A stretch of DNA of 40,179 nt from a virus, in IMG/VR virus record IMGVR_UViG_3300025617_000048, positions 1 to 40,179 of that record. One strand, written 5' to 3'. Shown one piece after another: positions 1 through 5,514 of this stretch. The translations under genes were made by a program, and so were the position numbers. The notes below the pieces were generated by a model. It was not told where the DNA came from and did no database searches. It worked only from the letters and a program-made list of their open reading frames with translations. The number at the start of each line of letters is the position of its first letter. The stretch's first letter is position 1.

Positions 1-2
1 TT

Positions 3-188
3 GAATCTTTTGAGCAATATAAAAATGTTGTAAAGGATTTAGAGGAATGTAGAGATCAAGATGATGTGGAGAGGGTGATGTATAATATTGGAACTGATTA
101 TATAGATGAATTGGAAGTTCATATTGATTGGATGGATATTATGTTTCCTCGACCTGAAAAAAGTCCTTATTTAAATTATGATAAATAA
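3..188 (+). CDS. C-terminal part of an unidentified acidic protein (cut by window edge)
   Basis: The frame is open from the first bases of the window to a TAA at 186-188, giving 61 residues that end in NYDKStop. The protein is rich in Asp and Glu with scattered aromatic residues (HIDWMDIMF), like the other small accessory proteins downstream. The start lies outside the window. A host-type promoter begins right at its stop codon, so this gene closes one transcription unit. I do not recognise the family. Confidence 0.6.
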   Translation, partial: ESFEQYKNVVKDLEECRDQDDVERVMYNIGTDYIDELEVHIDWMDIMFPRPEKSPYLNYDK

Positions 189-220
189 GTTGGTACTTAC
201 AATTATATTTCGTATATTAA
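188..220 (+). promoter_or_regulatory. Bacteroidetes-type promoter for the 247-522 gene
   Basis: AGTTG (TTG at 190-192) is followed by exactly 20 bases ending in TTCG, then TATATTAA at 213-220. The octamer ends 26 nt before the ATG at 247, and the leader ends in AAAGGTTATG. Spacing and leader length match the other copies in this window. Confidence 0.75.
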
Positions 221-246
221 GGTATATTAATTAAAAAATAAAGGTT

Positions 247-522
247 ATGTTAAAATTTAAAGATTCAAAAAAGAAGTTTACTATTATTTATGAAACTGAT
301 GATATGACGGAAAATCATATTATTGATGGAAAAGTATTAAATGAATATGAGAGAGAGTTAGTATTTTTTGGTGATAGAAATAGAGGAGATATTTTTATAC
401 TTACTTCAGAAGATGATATAGAGGAATGGAATGAAATGATGGAGTGTATTATTGAAGATGAAGAAGAGTGGGATGAAAAATCTAGAGATTTAGGATTGTC
501 TAACTATTTTAATTTTGTATAA
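247..522 (+). CDS. Small acidic protein of unknown function
   Basis: 91 residues, strongly acidic, especially the C-terminal half (runs of Asp/Glu around residues 57-80). It shows no signal peptide, membrane segment or cysteine motif. The ATG follows the conserved leader ending AAAGGTTATG and lies 26 nt after the promoter octamer, which fixes the start. The next gene begins 1 nt after the stop, so the two are probably co-transcribed. A small acidic soluble protein in a phage accessory region could be a host-takeover or DNA-mimic protein, but nothing here shows that; the family is not recognised. Confidence 0.7.
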   Translation: MLKFKDSKKKFTIIYETDDMTENHIIDGKVLNEYERELVFFGDRNRGDIFILTSEDDIEEWNEMMECIIEDEEEWDEKSRDLGLSNYFNFV

Positions 523-523
523 T

Positions 524-754
524 ATGAAGAAATCAGAAATAATAAAAGTATTGGAAAGAAATCTGGAGATATTAAAGTCTCCAGATATTCCGGAAGAAGT
601 AAATATATTTCATACTCTTGATACTGGAGGATATAGTGGAGACTGTAATGAGATATATGATTTTGATTTAGGATTATCTTTTGATAAAGATGAAGATATC
701 TTATTTTTAGAATATGTAGGAGATGAAAATCCCGGTACTAATGGAGTTGTGTAA
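524..754 (+). CDS. Small acidic protein of unknown function
   Basis: 76 residues from the ATG at 524, which lies 1 nt after the previous stop. A TTG three codons upstream (515) is also in frame but overlaps the previous gene and is less likely. The N-terminus (MKKSEIIKVLERNLEIL) is an amphipathic helix; the rest is Asp/Gly-rich. The 3' end of the gene carries the -33 TTG of the next promoter, so coding and promoter sequence overlap. Family not recognised. Confidence 0.65.
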   Translation: MKKSEIIKVLERNLEILKSPDIPEEVNIFHTLDTGGYSGDCNEIYDFDLGLSFDKDEDILFLEYVGDENPGTNGVV

Positions 755-777
755 TTGAATAATAATTCGTATATTTA
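745..777 (+). promoter_or_regulatory. Bacteroidetes-type promoter directly before the 782-997 gene
   Basis: AGTTG (TTG 747-749), 20 bases ending in TTCG, then TATATTTA at 770-777. Only 4 bases separate the octamer from the ATG at 782, unlike the roughly 26 bases at most other copies. A transcript from here would start at or very near the ATG. Confidence 0.7.
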
Positions 778-781
778 GAAT

Positions 782-997
782 ATGATAAAATTAGAACCTC
801 CTGTAGATAAGGAGAAATATAAAGAGATTCCGAGAGGATTGAGTGAATATGATAGAAATAAGGTTTCTAATACTCCTACCCATTTTACTTTAGTTTTGAA
901 TACTGAAGGTAGGTATAAGGGATTTGATAAAGTTACTTACTATAGGGAAAATCTATTAGAAAAAGTTGCTAGATCGAATGAAAGTTCTTATATTTAG
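782..997 (+). CDS. Small protein of unknown function, possibly leaderless mRNA
   Basis: 71 residues, mixed charge, with no membrane segment. The ATG at 782 sits 4 nt after the promoter octamer, so the mRNA may have almost no 5' leader; no later in-frame Met is available as an alternative. The GGTTATG start context of the neighbouring genes is missing here. Its 3' end contains the -33 element of the next promoter. Family not recognised. Confidence 0.6.
   Translation: MIKLEPPVDKEKYKEIPRGLSEYDRNKVSNTPTHFTLVLNTEGRYKGFDKVTYYRENLLEKVARSNESSYI
964..996 (+). promoter_or_regulatory. Bacteroidetes-type promoter for the 1023-1838 gene
   Basis: AGTTG (TTG 966-968), 20 bases ending in TTCT, then TATATTTA at 989-996, overlapping the end of the previous gene. 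There are 26 nt to the ATG at 1023, with the AACAATAAAGGTTATG leader. Confidence 0.75.
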
Positions 998-1022
998 ATA
1001 TAATTAAAAAACAATAAAGGTT

Positions 1023-1838
1023 ATGACAAAAATTGAAATTATCAAAAAAGCTATTATCTCGAATGAAGGAAAGATAGAAGAGCTTAAATCTAAAAGAAGA
1101 GAAGTAGAGGAATCTAAAACTGATGAGCTTTCTAGAATGTATCTAAAATATTTTGGAGAGTGTTTAGTTAATGATGATACGATTCAAGTATCAGATACTT
1201 ATGTCTATTTTAAGAGATTTGATAGTGACTATAACTATCATAAAGAAGTGATGTCTATTTCTGTCCGTCCTAAAAGTTGGAGGGATGATGAAGCTGATTC
1301 TATTGAAACTTCTTTTTACTCTACTAATGCTAATAGTGAATTTGAATTGAAAAGAATGATATTGATTGGTAATGTTGGTCAAGTAATTCTAGATTTTCAG
1401 GATGATATTATTGCTGAATATAATTCTATTTGTGCTAGCTTTAAGGTTGAACTATCTAAATTGAGAAAAGAGATTTGGGATTTAGAGAAGAAGGTTAGAG
1501 AAATGAATTCTGAAATCAATACTATTGAGGATAATGCTTTAATGAAAAAGGTAGAGACTGATGGTATTGAGTTTAAAGTTGATGAAGAGAACTTATATAA
1601 ACTTCCTGATTTAGATGTTCGATTTGATTGGACTGTAAAAAATATCAAAAAGATAAAAGTTACTAGTAAAACTAAATCCGGAAAGAGTGGTGATTTAGAA
1701 TTAGTAACTGTTAGAAAGAATTGGAATTCTGAAAAAGATGAATACGAAACGGTTTACTATACCAATACTTACGAAAGAGTAAGAATGGATAAGATTAATT
1801 ATCTTGTAAGCTGGAATAAAGAAATTATTGTTGATTAG
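1023..1838 (+). CDS. Coiled-coil protein of unknown function
   Basis: 271 residues. Two segments look like coiled coil: residues about 5-40 (Lys/Glu-rich) and about 130-175 (heptad-like leucines and isoleucines among charged residues). Between them is a mixed alpha/beta segment with many aromatic residues, and the C-terminal 80 residues look beta-rich. It begins MTKIE, and two later genes also begin MTK after the same leader, so the cassette includes the first codons. A strong GC hairpin follows the stop. Family not recognised; probably an accessory protein. Confidence 0.75.
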   Translation: MTKIEIIKKAIISNEGKIEELKSKRREVEESKTDELSRMYLKYFGECLVNDDTIQVSDTYVYFKRFDSDYNYHKEVMSISVRPKSWRDDEADSIETSFYSTNANSEFELKRMILIGNVGQVILDFQDDIIAEYNSICASFKVELSKLRKEIWDLEKKVREMNSEINTIEDNALMKKVETDGIEFKVDEENLYKLPDLDVRFDWTVKNIKKIKVTSKTKSGKSGDLELVTVRKNWNSEKDEYETVYYTNTYERVRMDKINYLVSWNKEIIVD

Positions 1839-1861
1839 TTTTTATTGTTTTAATTAGAGTG

Positions 1862-1882
1862 AGGGGGGTTAACCGCCCCCTA
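1862..1882 (+). terminator. GC-rich hairpin, likely transcription terminator
   Basis: A run of six G is followed by TTAA, then CC, a bulged G and five C, giving a near-perfect GC stem in very AT-rich surroundings. It lies 24 nt after the stop of the 1023-1838 gene and just before the next promoter. No long T run follows, so termination efficiency is uncertain. Confidence 0.6.
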
Positions 1883-1895
1883 AACTTACTTAATT

Positions 1896-1928
1896 AGTTG
1901 GATCCTATTAATATATTTCGTATATTTA
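1896..1928 (+). promoter_or_regulatory. Bacteroidetes-type promoter for the 1955-2248 gene
   Basis: AGTTG (TTG 1898-1900), exactly 20 bases ending in TTCG, then TATATTTA at 1921-1928. There are 26 nt to the ATG at 1955. It directly follows a terminator-like hairpin, so this gene forms its own transcription unit. Confidence 0.8.
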
Positions 1929-1954
1929 GATATATTAATTAAACAATAAAGGTT

Positions 1955-2248
1955 ATGACAAAAACAGAATTAAAAAAACAAACTACTAAAAGAGTCCTTA
2001 ATTATCTTATCGAAGAATTTGATATCTATATGATCGATAGAGAGGCTCAATATTTTGATTTCTATACTGATTATAAGAGTAATAGATATAGACTTCAAAT
2101 GGATACTAGAGGTTATGATATTACTAGTTTCGATTCGATTAAGCTATCAGGAGATGGTTGGACTAAAGAAGAGATAGATAGACAGAAGTTTGCTGTTGAA
2201 TTAGAAGATATAATGAATGAAAGAGTTAGGGAGTTAGTTGCTTCCTAA
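1955..2248 (+). CDS. Small protein of unknown function
   Basis: 97 residues, starting MTKTELKKQ after the conserved AACAATAAAGGTTATG leader. It looks mixed alpha/beta, with a Tyr/Asp-rich middle (residues about 25-45) and a charged C-terminal helix. No known motif seen. The 3' end overlaps the next promoter. Similar length and starting residues to the next gene suggest the two may be distant relatives, but the rest of the sequences do not clearly align. Confidence 0.65.
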   Translation: MTKTELKKQTTKRVLNYLIEEFDIYMIDREAQYFDFYTDYKSNRYRLQMDTRGYDITSFDSIKLSGDGWTKEEIDRQKFAVELEDIMNERVRELVAS

Positions 2249-2268
2249 TTCCTTTTTTCGTATATTTA
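2236..2268 (+). promoter_or_regulatory. Bacteroidetes-type promoter for the 2298-2573 gene
   Basis: AGTTG (TTG 2238-2240), 20 bases ending in TTCG, then TATATTTA at 2261-2268, overlapping the end of the previous coding region. The leader is 29 nt, three longer than usual through an extra AAT in the TTAATTAA part, and ends in AAAGGTTATG. Confidence 0.8.
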
Positions 2269-2297
2269 GATATATTAATAATTAAACAATAAAGGTT

Positions 2298-2573
2298 ATG
2301 ACAAAACAAGAATTCTTAGACGGTAAATCATTTTCACTTCCTTACACTTTTAATAACAATACTTACAAGTATAATCCTGGAGGTGTAGAGTTCGGAGCAT
2401 TAGAGCAAGAGTATAGAATGTCAAGTGATGAGCAAAGAGTAATACTTTCAGACTCTATAATGAATGTAGAGAAGATAGGCAGTAAAATGGTTACCCTATA
2501 TACCTTCTTATTTGGAGATAAGATAGTAAAGAAAATTAGATATGAAGATATGGTCGAATTTATCTCGGCCTAA
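2298..2573 (+). CDS. Small protein of unknown function
   Basis: 91 residues, MTKQEFLDG start with the conserved leader. It has a Tyr/Asn-rich first third and a likely beta-rich end (MVTLYTFLFGDKIVKKI). No motif recognised. It is convergent with the minus-strand gene at 2722-2895, and the 148 bp between the two stops hold hairpins. Confidence 0.65.
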   Translation: MTKQEFLDGKSFSLPYTFNNNTYKYNPGGVEFGALEQEYRMSSDEQRVILSDSIMNVEKIGSKMVTLYTFLFGDKIVKKIRYEDMVEFISA

Positions 2574-2721
2574 TCTCCGTCTGATGGCAAGGTGATATAA
2601 GCCTTATATAACACTGACAGTATTGTTCCCTATAGCGGCGTGAGAGCCGTAGTGAGGGCCATACCTATTTGTATATATCTCATAGATTTTGAGTATATAG
2701 GGGTATATATGTATATATTAA
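2574..2721. other. Intergenic region between convergent genes with several hairpins
   Basis: No ORF of note. Three inverted repeats are visible: ATATAA-GCC-TTATAT at about 2596-2610; a GC-rich structure with CGGC 2636-2639 pairing GCCG 2646-2649 and an outer CCCT/AGGG pair (2628-2631 with 2655-2658); and CTCA/TGAG extended by AT pairs at about 2672-2700. Because transcription converges here, a bidirectional terminator is the simplest reading. A small RNA is possible but unsupported. Confidence 0.4.
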
Positions 2722-2895
2722 TTACTTATTTATATTTCTCCTCACATACTCCACTAATATAGGTATACTAATGAACATAACTACAATGTAATGTCCTATA
2801 TGTGCTTTCTCCGGAGTTAACAATAATACTAATCCTACATAGAATTGTAATATAATAATACTAATTTGTAATAATAACTTTACTTCATTACTCAT
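2722..2895 (-). CDS. Small membrane protein, the only minus-strand gene seen
   Basis: 57 residues from ATG (2895-2893) to TAA (2724-2722). Two hydrophobic stretches, residues about 7-28 and 35-49, are joined by a short polar turn (TPEKAHIGH) and followed by a basic tail (EYVRRNINK), so a two-span inner-membrane hairpin protein is likely. The start has the ACGGTTATG context used by plus-strand genes and a properly placed host-type promoter upstream on the minus strand, which makes it convincing despite its size. Function unknown; small phage membrane proteins can act in superinfection exclusion or lysis control, but that is inference. Confidence 0.65.
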   Translation of the reverse strand: MSNEVKLLLQISIIILQFYVGLVLLLTPEKAHIGHYIVVMFISIPILVEYVRRNINK

Positions 2896-2920
2896 AACCG
2901 TTGCATTTTTGTATATATGT

Positions 2921-2953
2921 TTAATATAAGAACTTTTTGTATATAAAACAACA
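2921..2953 (-). promoter_or_regulatory. Minus-strand Bacteroidetes-type promoter for the 2722-2895 gene
   Basis: On the minus strand, GTTG (plus-strand CAAC at 2949-2952) is followed by exactly 20 bases ending in TTCT, then TATATTAA (plus-strand 2921-2928). There are 25 nt to the ATG. The geometry is the same as the plus-strand copies. Confidence 0.7.
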
Positions 2954-3142
2954 ATACTAAGGGAAATTTTTTAGCAAATTTTTCTCTATATAGGGGTTTT
3001 ATTTAATATGTCAAAGAACTTATAGTATTTAATGGGACCTATACTATTAAGGTTATATATGGACGTACTTATCGTACTGGTATCTCTAGGGTGCTTTCTT
3101 TATACTAAGGTATGAACTATTTATAGTTAAAGCAACTATAAA
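2954..3142. other. AT-rich intergenic region between divergent genes
   Basis: No confident gene. An 18-codon ORF at 3059-3115 (ATG to TGA) encodes a hydrophobic peptide (MDVLIVLVSLGCFLYTKV) after AAGGTTATAT, resembling the usual start context. It could be a tiny membrane peptide or chance. No copy of the promoter consensus was found on the plus strand here, so how the 3143 gene is transcribed is unclear. Confidence 0.3.
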
Positions 3143-3574
3143 GTGCATAAATTAGACCCACATACTTTATTCAGTATCTTCGAACAAGGAGATGAAGAAA
3201 TCTATAAAGAAAATAATGTAGAAGAACTTCTTGATAATCCGTATGTGCTTATAGGGATGGTTGTTACAGGAGTAGAAAACTTCTATTTAATTGATAAGAT
3301 GTATACGTTAAAGCATGCAGAAGAATATGGCAGAGTAAGGGATAGTGTTAAGCTTAAGTATTACATTAAACTTTATAAATACCTCGATAGAGTTACACCC
3401 GTAGAAATGGATGTAATGTATAAGATAGGTTCAGATTTTGAGTTAGATAGATCTATTAATGCTATCAATGATATACTCTATTTTTTTCAAGATATAGAAC
3501 ATTATGAGAAATGTGCTAAAATAAAACATTATTCCGATCTTTTAGTTAATAAAAAGTTGGAAACATTGATATAA
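3143..3574 (+). CDS. Unidentified, probably helical protein with a GTG start
   Basis: 143 residues. The first in-frame start is GTG at 3143; an in-frame TAA lies at 3128-3130 and the next Met is about 40 residues in, so GTG is preferred. The sequence is Tyr/Leu/Asp-rich and looks entirely alpha-helical, with no membrane segment. The -33 TTG of the next promoter is inside its 3' end (codons for KKLETLI). Family not recognised. Confidence 0.6.
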   Translation: MHKLDPHTLFSIFEQGDEEIYKENNVEELLDNPYVLIGMVVTGVENFYLIDKMYTLKHAEEYGRVRDSVKLKYYIKLYKYLDRVTPVEMDVMYKIGSDFELDRSINAINDILYFFQDIEHYEKCAKIKHYSDLLVNKKLETLI

Positions 3575-3587
3575 TTTCGTATATTTA
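3555..3587 (+). promoter_or_regulatory. Bacteroidetes-type promoter for the 3614 operon
   Basis: AGTTG (TTG 3557-3559), 20 bases ending in TTCG, then TATATTTA at 3580-3587. There are 26 nt to the ATG at 3614. The leader has ACGGTTAT, but the coding ATG lies further on. Confidence 0.75.
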
Positions 3588-3613
3588 AGTATAAAACGGT
3601 TATATTATTTATT

Positions 3614-3805
3614 ATGTTAGATTTCATTATTTATTACGGATTAATAGGAGTACTCCTTTCAATTTTTTTAAACCTTATATTATGGGCAATGCATAGACCT
3701 TTGTTAGATGGTATGGAGACTTTTGCTTGTATTATATTATGGCCTATTGTCATAACTAGTCTAATTAATACATTAAATGGTATTGAAGAAGAGATAGAGG
3801 AATAA
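3614..3805 (+). CDS. Small two-span membrane protein
   Basis: 63 residues with hydrophobic spans at about residues 3-24 and 37-54, a short polar loop between them (MHRPLLDGME) and an acidic tail (IEEEIEE). No signal-peptidase site is evident. The next gene follows after 17 nt with AAAAGGTTATG and no promoter of its own, so the two form an operon. Function unknown; candidate roles such as entry blocking or lysis control cannot be told from sequence alone. Confidence 0.65.
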   Translation: MLDFIIYYGLIGVLLSIFLNLILWAMHRPLLDGMETFACIILWPIVITSLINTLNGIEEEIEE

Positions 3806-3822
3806 ATTTAAATTAAAAGGTT

Positions 3823-4440
3823 ATGTTAACAGATACAATTACATTTGAAAAAGCATTAGAGTTAGAGAGTGAAGGTAAGTTACTCATCTTTGATACGGGA
3901 GATAGTTTAGGATATCATGAAAGAGCTAAAGAGTGGCAAGATAATTTTCTTCAACTAAGAACCAAAGCCCGTCATGTATCTTCTCAGAATATTGCCGAGC
4001 ATTTTAATGCTCGCTATCTAATAGAGAAAACAAATAAGATAAACGACTTTACTTTTGAGTGGAAATACCTTAGAGGTATAGAGCATACCAGCATTACTTC
4101 GTCTACCGATAATGATATAGAGTACGTATATGCTTTAACTAATAAAGGTTATCCTGATTTAGTAAAGATAGGTATGACTCGAAATACTCCTGAGCATAGA
4201 TTAGGACAGATAAATGGTACCGGGACGGTTGATTTATGGGAGGTAAAGTTCGCTTTACCGGTTAAGCCGGGTACCGGGATGAAAGTCGAGCATCAAGTAC
4301 ATAACTTCTTCCAAGATAAACGTTTACACATCGAGCATAAAAATGATCGTGAAATGTTTAAAATAGATATATTTATAGCAATGGATAAGATACGCGAAAT
4401 CGGATCTTTATTCCAAGCTGGTAATCCAATAATCTATTAA
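3823..4440 (+). CDS. T5orf172 / GIY-YIG-related nuclease-like protein
   Basis: 205 residues. The C-terminal half (about 105-200) reads as a T5orf172 domain, a GIY-YIG relative: YVYALTNKG, then DLVKIGMTR with the Lys-Ile-Gly core, the Arg of HRLGQIN, then VEHQVHNFF and REMFKI near the end. The N-terminal about 100 residues are not recognised and may bind DNA or a partner. Such domains occur in phage and mobile-element proteins and are predicted DNA nucleases. Second gene of the 3614 operon. Whether it acts on host DNA, rival phages or as a homing-type enzyme cannot be decided here. Confidence 0.75.
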   Translation: MLTDTITFEKALELESEGKLLIFDTGDSLGYHERAKEWQDNFLQLRTKARHVSSQNIAEHFNARYLIEKTNKINDFTFEWKYLRGIEHTSITSSTDNDIEYVYALTNKGYPDLVKIGMTRNTPEHRLGQINGTGTVDLWEVKFALPVKPGTGMKVEHQVHNFFQDKRLHIEHKNDREMFKIDIFIAMDKIREIGSLFQAGNPIIY

Positions 4441-4444
4441 GACA

Positions 4445-4579
4445 ATGCAATTTTATACGTTTAACACAACAGATCAACGTCCCTCTCGTATGATCTATCT
4501 AAGTCATAACCCTACTGGTCAATTGGTAAAGATAATGAGCAGATACCTTCGTATAACTCTAAGAAAAAGGAGAAAATAA
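4445..4579 (+). CDS. Short basic protein of unknown function
   Basis: 44 residues, starting 4 nt after the previous stop and ending just before a GC-rich hairpin. The C-terminal 20 residues are strongly basic (RYLRITLRKRRK), as in small nucleic-acid-binding peptides. The position between an operon gene and a terminator supports a real gene; the size and lack of a family keep confidence moderate. Confidence 0.45.
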   Translation: MQFYTFNTTDQRPSRMIYLSHNPTGQLVKIMSRYLRITLRKRRK

Positions 4580-4580
4580 C

Positions 4581-4622
4581 GCGGGCGAACTTCGCGCGTT
4601 TGCGCGGCGGGCTACGCTTTTA
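4581..4622 (+). terminator. GC-rich hairpin, likely terminator of the 3614-4579 operon
   Basis: CGCGC (4593-4597) and GCGCG (4602-4606) form a perfect stem with loop GTTT. The flanks are also very GC-rich, and the segment ends in CTTTTAATAAAA. The GC content of about 40 bases stands far above the AT-rich surroundings. Confidence 0.6.
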
Positions 4623-4661
4623 ATAAAACCCTTACACTCGCCTTATAGAAACTGAAGAAAA

Positions 4662-4694
4662 AGTTGGTTACTAACTTATTTTTTCTTATATTGT
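4662..4694 (+). promoter_or_regulatory. Bacteroidetes-type promoter for the lipoprotein gene
   Basis: AGTTG (TTG 4664-4666), 20 bases ending in TTCT, then TATATTGT at 4687-4694. AAGTT/AACTT in the spacer can also form a small hairpin before TTTTTT, so a terminator for upstream transcripts may be embedded. There are 20 nt to the ATG, whose context is ACGGTTATG. Confidence 0.75.
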
Positions 4695-4714
4695 ATATAT
4701 AAATTAAAACGGTT

Positions 4715-5236
4715 ATGAGATATTTTAAATTTTTATTAGTATTATTTACGGTTTTTACCGTATCATGTTCGCAAGAAGAGGTAAATCCATCATTATGTCC
4801 TGATGGTAATTGCGATGGAGCCTTATTTATTCCTTTTCCTAAGGATAGTAACGGCTTTTATCATGTAGATTTAGATTTTAACGGGGAGTATTTACCTCGA
4901 TTTGATATATACGTAGAAGGAGATGATGTAGATCCTTTTTACTACTATAATGATATGGGTGTTGTACAAGCTGCTTTTGAATCAGATAGTTATTGGATAA
5001 TGGAAAACGGAGTTCAAGTAGATTTAATTCAAGATACTACTATCTATCTAAATAATTCTCCGAGTAATAACGAATATGTTCCTACAAGTACTTCTAAGAA
5101 ATGGGGTAAACGTATTGCCGGACCAATTCCACCTCAGTTTATAGGAGATACAATTACAATCCGTGCGGAAATATATTGGGATGGAGGTTCAAAAAGCAAA
5201 TCTCAATTATTTTATGAAAAATTTATTATTGAATAG
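4715..5236 (+). CDS. Phage-encoded lipoprotein
   Basis: 173 residues. N-terminal lipoprotein signal: basic MRYFK, hydrophobic core, then TVSC with lipidated Cys18. The residues just after it (Ser-Gln-Glu-Glu) resemble the acidic export signals that send Bacteroidetes lipoproteins to the outer face of the outer membrane. The mature part has CPDGNC (a possible disulfide) and a beta-rich, Asp/Tyr-rich domain. It has its own strong promoter and stands alone. Single-gene lipoproteins in phages are often superinfection-exclusion or host-modification factors; here that is inference from location and topology only. No family recognised. Confidence 0.75.
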   Translation: MRYFKFLLVLFTVFTVSCSQEEVNPSLCPDGNCDGALFIPFPKDSNGFYHVDLDFNGEYLPRFDIYVEGDDVDPFYYYNDMGVVQAAFESDSYWIMENGVQVDLIQDTTIYLNNSPSNNEYVPTSTSKKWGKRIAGPIPPQFIGDTITIRAEIYWDGGSKSKSQLFYEKFIIE

Positions 5237-5267
5237 TTGTTTTTTCGAATTATTTTTATTACCTTAG
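5235..5267 (+). promoter_or_regulatory. Weaker host-type promoter candidate for the 5339-7614 genes
   Basis: AGTTG (TTG 5237-5239) overlaps the lipoprotein stop codon. Twenty bases later comes TACCTTAG at 5260-5267, which fits TANNTT but lacks the TTC(G/T) flank of the other copies. Confidence 0.45.
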
Positions 5268-5338
5268 TAATATTATTATTTTAATTAATAGTATAATAAA
5301 TAAATTTTATAAATTAATATATAGATATATAAACATAT

Positions 5339-5512
5339 ATGAGAAATAAAGATTATATAAGTAAAAAATTAGATAGATTAGAATCGGAGTTACGTAAACT
5401 TAATTTTACTATTGGCTCTAATGATAGAGATGCTTCTTATACCATATTAGATAAAGCTAATAATATAATTTCGGATATCACTACACTTTTAAATAGAGAA
5501 ACACAAGATTAA
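5339..5512 (+). CDS. Small helical protein of unknown function
   Basis: 57 residues from ATG 5339 to TAA 5510-5512, ending 2 nt before the next gene. The charged N-terminal helix (YISKKLDRLESELRKL) has heptad spacing and looks coiled-coil; a second helix follows (ASYTILDKANNIISDITTLL). Tight coupling to the HD-domain gene and the clear helix pattern support a real gene. T4-like phages carry small recombination or packaging helpers of this size, but no specific match can be named. Confidence 0.6.
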   Translation: MRNKDYISKKLDRLESELRKLNFTIGSNDRDASYTILDKANNIISDITTLLNRETQD

Positions 5513-5514
5513 TT

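Noticed and set aside
515-523. TTG start for the second small gene
   Set aside because: It overlaps the preceding gene, while the ATG at 524 follows that stop by 1 nt and is a stronger start.
1191-1648. Minus-strand ORFs inside the 1023-1838 gene
   Set aside because: They are fully inside a well-supported gene with its own promoter, with no start context or promoter on the minus strand.
3059-3115. 18-codon hydrophobic ORF
   Set aside because: Too short, without a promoter; noted in the spacer entry but not called as a gene.
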